Shown: positions 15,954 through 18,219 of the stretch, piece by piece | Position numbering within the stretch: the stretch's first letter is position 1 | How the letters are laid out: each line of letters starts with the position of its first letter | NCBI GenBank assembly: GCA_964590495.1 | Contig: CAZPWQ010000068.1 | Coordinates: 1-18,219 of the forward strand | Origin: CAZPWQ01 sp964590495 | GTDB lineage: Bacteria > Bacteroidota > Rhodothermia > Balneolales > Balneolaceae | DNA: 18,219 nucleotides | Direction of reading: 5' to 3' | The notes under the pieces: generated by a model | Told to the model about the DNA's origin: nothing | Databases searched by the model: none | What the model saw: only the letters and a program-made list of their open reading frames with translations | Position numbers and translations under genes: made by a program

Positions 15954-17282
15954 TCAAATATCAGGCAGTTTCCAGGGCTTTCGATATTCAGGCGTTATAT
16001 ATTCATTAGCTTTTTTGCTGTTTGTGAAGCGCATGTTTTCATCATCCCACTCAAGCAAATTTTCGCCCACTCTCCCTGAAATATTTGCTATATGAGCATG
16101 TACGGCAGCGGCATAGCCCATTTCAGGTGTACAACGTGGAGTTTCCCTGCTTTTTATACAGTCCAGAAAATTTCTGACATGATGGTCATGGGCGTCACCA
16201 ATATTACTCAGGCTCCTGGCTGCCGTTTTGTGAGATTCTGTATTATTATCATATTCCGGATACAGTTCATAACCTGACCTGTCTGCAACAATTGTCCCCT
16301 TGTCACCTACGAATGCCACTCCGTACGGTTTTCCCCACGGCCCTTCCTGCACTCCGCCATTCATGTCAAAATTCACGACGTAATTCTTTTTGGGATATGT
16401 GACATTCATCGTATCAAATGTATCGCGCATTCCGGTCTGATCTGAATTATTGCCGGCATAGGTCATTACCCTATCCGGCCCCTCCAGCAGATCATCAGGC
16501 CAAAGTCCCATATCAATCAAATGCACACCCCAGTCTGAAAAGAGACCACCGCCGTAATCCCAGAAGTGTCTCCATGAACCGTGAAAACGTGCCCTGTTGA
16601 ACGGTCTTTCGGGGGCAGGACCTAACCAAAAATCATAATCTACACCCTCGGGCACCGGACTGTCTTCAGCAGGCGTGGCGCCAATACCATAGTTGAAATT
16701 GGCCCAGATGTTTACTTTCCGGAGACGGCCGATACTTCCGGATTTTATTATTTCCATGGTTTCATTGAATCCGATGTTGCTTCTTTGCTGCTGCCCAACC
16801 TGTACCACCGGATTATAATGGTTGGCAGCTCGCACCATGATATCACATTCCCCGATCGTGTTGGCCAGGGGTTTTTCAACATAGATATCTTTACCGGCCT
16901 GACATGCATAAACAAATATCAGACAATGCCAATGGTCGGGCGTGCCAATAATTACGGCATCGATATCTTTCTGTTCGAGCAATTTTCTGAAATCACGATA
17001 CAATTTTGGATTTTGATCATAAGTCTCCTTTACATCATTGGCGCGTTCATTGAGCACGTTTTCATCCACATCACACAGAGCAGCACAGTTTACTCCATTA
17101 TTATTGAGATGATGTCTTAAAATATTGAAACCGTGATTCCGGCACCCGATCAGTGCAACGTTTATCTGATCACTTGGGGCAACTTTTGCTCCCCATACGG
17201 ATGATGGCAGAATGGAGAACATACCGATTCCGCCTGCTGAAATAGCGGCATTTTTTATAAACTGTCTGCGATTCTGACTCAT
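15954..17282 (-). CDS. Gfo/Idh/MocA-family oxidoreductase with twin-arginine signal
   Basis: The 442-residue protein starts with a twin-arginine signal (NRRQFIK at 4-10, then a hydrophobic stretch to about 31), so it is exported folded with its cofactor. The Rossmann domain begins INVALIG. The dinucleotide loop reads GCRNHG (46-51) instead of the usual G-x-G-x-x-G type, but the family motif GTPDHWH (about 114-120) and the catalytic-region motif EKPLAN (137-142) are present. The C-terminal alpha/beta domain contains GGGLFSDWGVHLIDMGLW, with the conserved Asp and His. Exported members of this family are common in Bacteroidota and Planctomycetes near sugar-oxidising genes. Reactions range from NAD-dependent sugar oxidation to redox-assisted glycosidase chemistry, and the activity here is unknown. 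AAGG lies upstream of the ATG. Confidence 0.93.
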   Translation of the reverse strand: MSQNRRQFIKNAAISAGGIGMFSILPSSVWGAKVAPSDQINVALIGCRNHGFNILRHHLNNNGVNCAALCDVDENVLNERANDVKETYDQNPKLYRDFRKLLEQKDIDAVIIGTPDHWHCLIFVYACQAGKDIYVEKPLANTIGECDIMVRAANHYNPVVQVGQQQRSNIGFNETMEIIKSGSIGRLRKVNIWANFNYGIGATPAEDSPVPEGVDYDFWLGPAPERPFNRARFHGSWRHFWDYGGGLFSDWGVHLIDMGLWPDDLLEGPDRVMTYAGNNSDQTGMRDTFDTMNVTYPKKNYVVNFDMNGGVQEGPWGKPYGVAFVGDKGTIVADRSGYELYPEYDNNTESHKTAARSLSNIGDAHDHHVRNFLDCIKSRETPRCTPEMGYAAAVHAHIANISGRVGENLLEWDDENMRFTNSKKANEYITPEYRKPWKLPDI

Positions 17283-17394
17283 TTTAATACACCCTTAGTA
17301 ATTTTAATTTTATTCTTTGCACTGATGACAAATCTACATTCGTATTTTTGACTGATTAAATAAATTTAAGAGAGCTTTGCAAAACCAATGTGTT

Positions 17395-17421
17395 ATCCTG
17401 TCCGCCAGCAGGCGGATCAGG
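17395..17421. repeat. Dispersed palindrome, GC-stem type, reverse orientation
   Basis: CCTG (17397-17400) pairs with CAGG (17418-17421), enclosing CCGCC-AGCA-GGCGG (17402-17415). On the minus strand it reads CCTGATCCGCC...GGCGGACAGGATAACAC, nearly the copy at 12483-12511 with the same A-C-A-C tail. Confidence 0.6.
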
Positions 17422-17471
17422 GTCTGGAGCAAAAACCACATTAAAAGCTTCTAAAGAACGATTGCTTACAG

Positions 17472-17506
17472 ATGCTGATCCCGAAAGCGTTCGGGACAGC
17501 ATGACA
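17472..17506. repeat. Dispersed palindrome, CCCGAA-stem type
   Basis: ATGCTG (17472-17477) pairs with CAGCAT (17497-17502), enclosing CCCGAA-AGCG-TTCGGG (17480-17495), followed by GACA. It has the same outer-arm / AT / inner stem / 4-base loop / stem / AC / arm / GACA plan as the 12483 copy, with a different inner stem, which suggests compensatory change. Confidence 0.6.
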
Positions 17507-17532
17507 TGTGTGGTATTGCAAAGCTATTTTGA

Positions 17533-18219
17533 TCATAAACTGCCGCAGTCTACCTGACATAATTCGTCAGTTGGCTGATTGGCAGGCGGCCACATCTCGA
17601 GATCTATATCCAGTTTTTGTCCTTCATTAAGCAGGCGTTCTCTTAGCTTTTGATACGAGATATCCTGTACAGCATTATCTGTGTCAAGCGCTATATCAGC
17701 GGCATCAGCAGCCGATTGAGCCAATACCATAAATACCGGCTCCATTCGTATCGAACCAAAGGAAATGTGTGATGCCGATACTCCATTACAACAGACCAGT
17801 AGATTCGAACACTCTTCTCTGCGGGGAGTTAAAGATCGGTATGAAATTGCATAAGGTCCGCCCGGAGTATATTCTATGTTGCCTTCATTTTGGGTATATC
17901 CCTCTTCCGTTATATATCGCTGTGCATTGTGGGAGTCCATATTGTAAGAACCCAATCCAACCGGATCCTCAGCCACCTCTAATCGACGACAATCATGTTC
18001 AGTCATCACATACTCTCCAAGCATACGCCTGGACTCCCGGATATACAATTGCGGAGTCCAGGAGCCGCTATCCTGGAATTCATCTGCTGCCAATCCCCAC
18101 TTGCCTATTTCATTACGCACGTCCTCAGGCACCCTGGGATTATTGGCGAGTACCCACAACAGGCCTTGCTGGTAATTTCGATGCTCATCAATAATCGTTG
18201 TTCGTTTTTCATGATCACC
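17533..18219 (-). CDS. FAD-dependent oxidoreductase, C-terminal part (5' end outside the window)
   Basis: The last 228 residues of the protein are visible, and the reading frame continues past the right edge of the window. The stretch HRNYQQGLLWVLANNPRVP, followed by IGKWGLAADEFQDSG and QLYIRESRRMLGEYVMTEHD, matches the FAD_oxidored (PF12831-type) family. Later come NMDSHNAQRYITEEG and the C-terminal FAD-domain segment SNLLVCCNGVSASHISFGSI followed by RMEPVFMVLAQSAADAADIA. Cysteines near the end (CQVDCGSL) are of unknown role. These proteins often sit in sugar- or glycoside-degradation loci beside Gfo/Idh/MocA proteins, as here. The substrate is unknown. The gene lies 250 bp upstream of the Gfo/Idh/MocA gene. 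Confidence 0.85.
   Translation of the reverse strand, partial: GDHEKRTTIIDEHRNYQQGLLWVLANNPRVPEDVRNEIGKWGLAADEFQDSGSWTPQLYIRESRRMLGEYVMTEHDCRRLEVAEDPVGLGSYNMDSHNAQRYITEEGYTQNEGNIEYTPGGPYAISYRSLTPRREECSNLLVCCNGVSASHISFGSIRMEPVFMVLAQSAADAADIALDTDNAVQDISYQKLRERLLNEGQKLDIDLEMWPPANQPTDELCQVDCGSL

Larger units (their letters stand above)
17283..17532. other. Intergenic region with two dispersed palindromes
   Basis: This space lies between the FAD oxidoreductase stop and the Gfo/Idh/MocA start. The part next to the Gfo/Idh/MocA start (17283-17390) is AT-rich and presumably carries its promoter, though no clear promoter motif is visible. The part next to the FAD oxidoreductase carries two palindromes that may also end its transcript. 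Confidence 0.5.

Overview
The window looks like chromosome from a bacterium of the FCB group, most likely Bacteroidota or the neighbouring Balneolota/Rhodothermota. This rests on a SusC/SusD pair, a SusC with an N-terminal STN signalling domain, a FecR-type anti-sigma factor, FecI-like ECF sigma factors, Bacteroidota-style lipoprotein signals and weak or absent Shine-Dalgarno sequences. Every intact gene is on the minus strand, so the layout is best read from right to left. No rRNA, tRNA or CRISPR array was seen.

Right end (about 14.9-18.2 kb): the C-terminal part of a FAD-dependent oxidoreductase (cut by the window edge), a Tat-exported Gfo/Idh/MocA oxidoreductase, and an ECF sigma factor (sigma-2) with no anti-sigma gene beside it. 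About 60 bp after sigma-2 comes a lipoprotein PQQ-dependent dehydrogenase with a cytochrome c domain built into it (12.6-14.9 kb). The longer spaces between these genes carry short dispersed palindromes of one recognisable design.

Centre (4.7-12.1 kb): a trans-envelope signalling and glycan-uptake locus, in transcriptional order ECF sigma-1, terminator, a 235-bp nested inverted-repeat element, FecR, SusC, SusD, terminator. An identical two-part motif (TTCCGGGACA, 10 variable bases, GGCTGTTTCTATAC) lies upstream of sigma-1 and again upstream of fecR. It has the spacing of a -35/-10 promoter, so I infer that sigma-1 drives both its own gene and fecR-susC-susD. The inverted-repeat element abuts the -35 side of the fecR copy.

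Left end (0-4.7 kb): a patchwork of broken genes around one intact gene, a secreted GH39 glycosidase. Upstream of GH39 and open in its frame is a short piece of a GH2 N-terminal domain. Downstream lie the 5' halves of two divergent genes (a Y-family DNA polymerase and an unknown protein), then a sugar-dehydrogenase-like/cytochrome c gene that has lost both ends and carries an in-frame TAG, then a possible scrap of a DUF1080 gene. Either this is a real site of rearrangement and decay beside the polysaccharide locus, or part of it is an assembly chimera. The sequence alone cannot decide between these.

Together the genes suggest a cell that senses and imports a plant- or algal-type glycan (SusCD, FecR, sigma-1, GH39) and oxidises sugars or alcohols in the periplasm (quinoprotein, Gfo/Idh/MocA and FAD oxidoreductases). 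The actual substrates cannot be read from the sequence.
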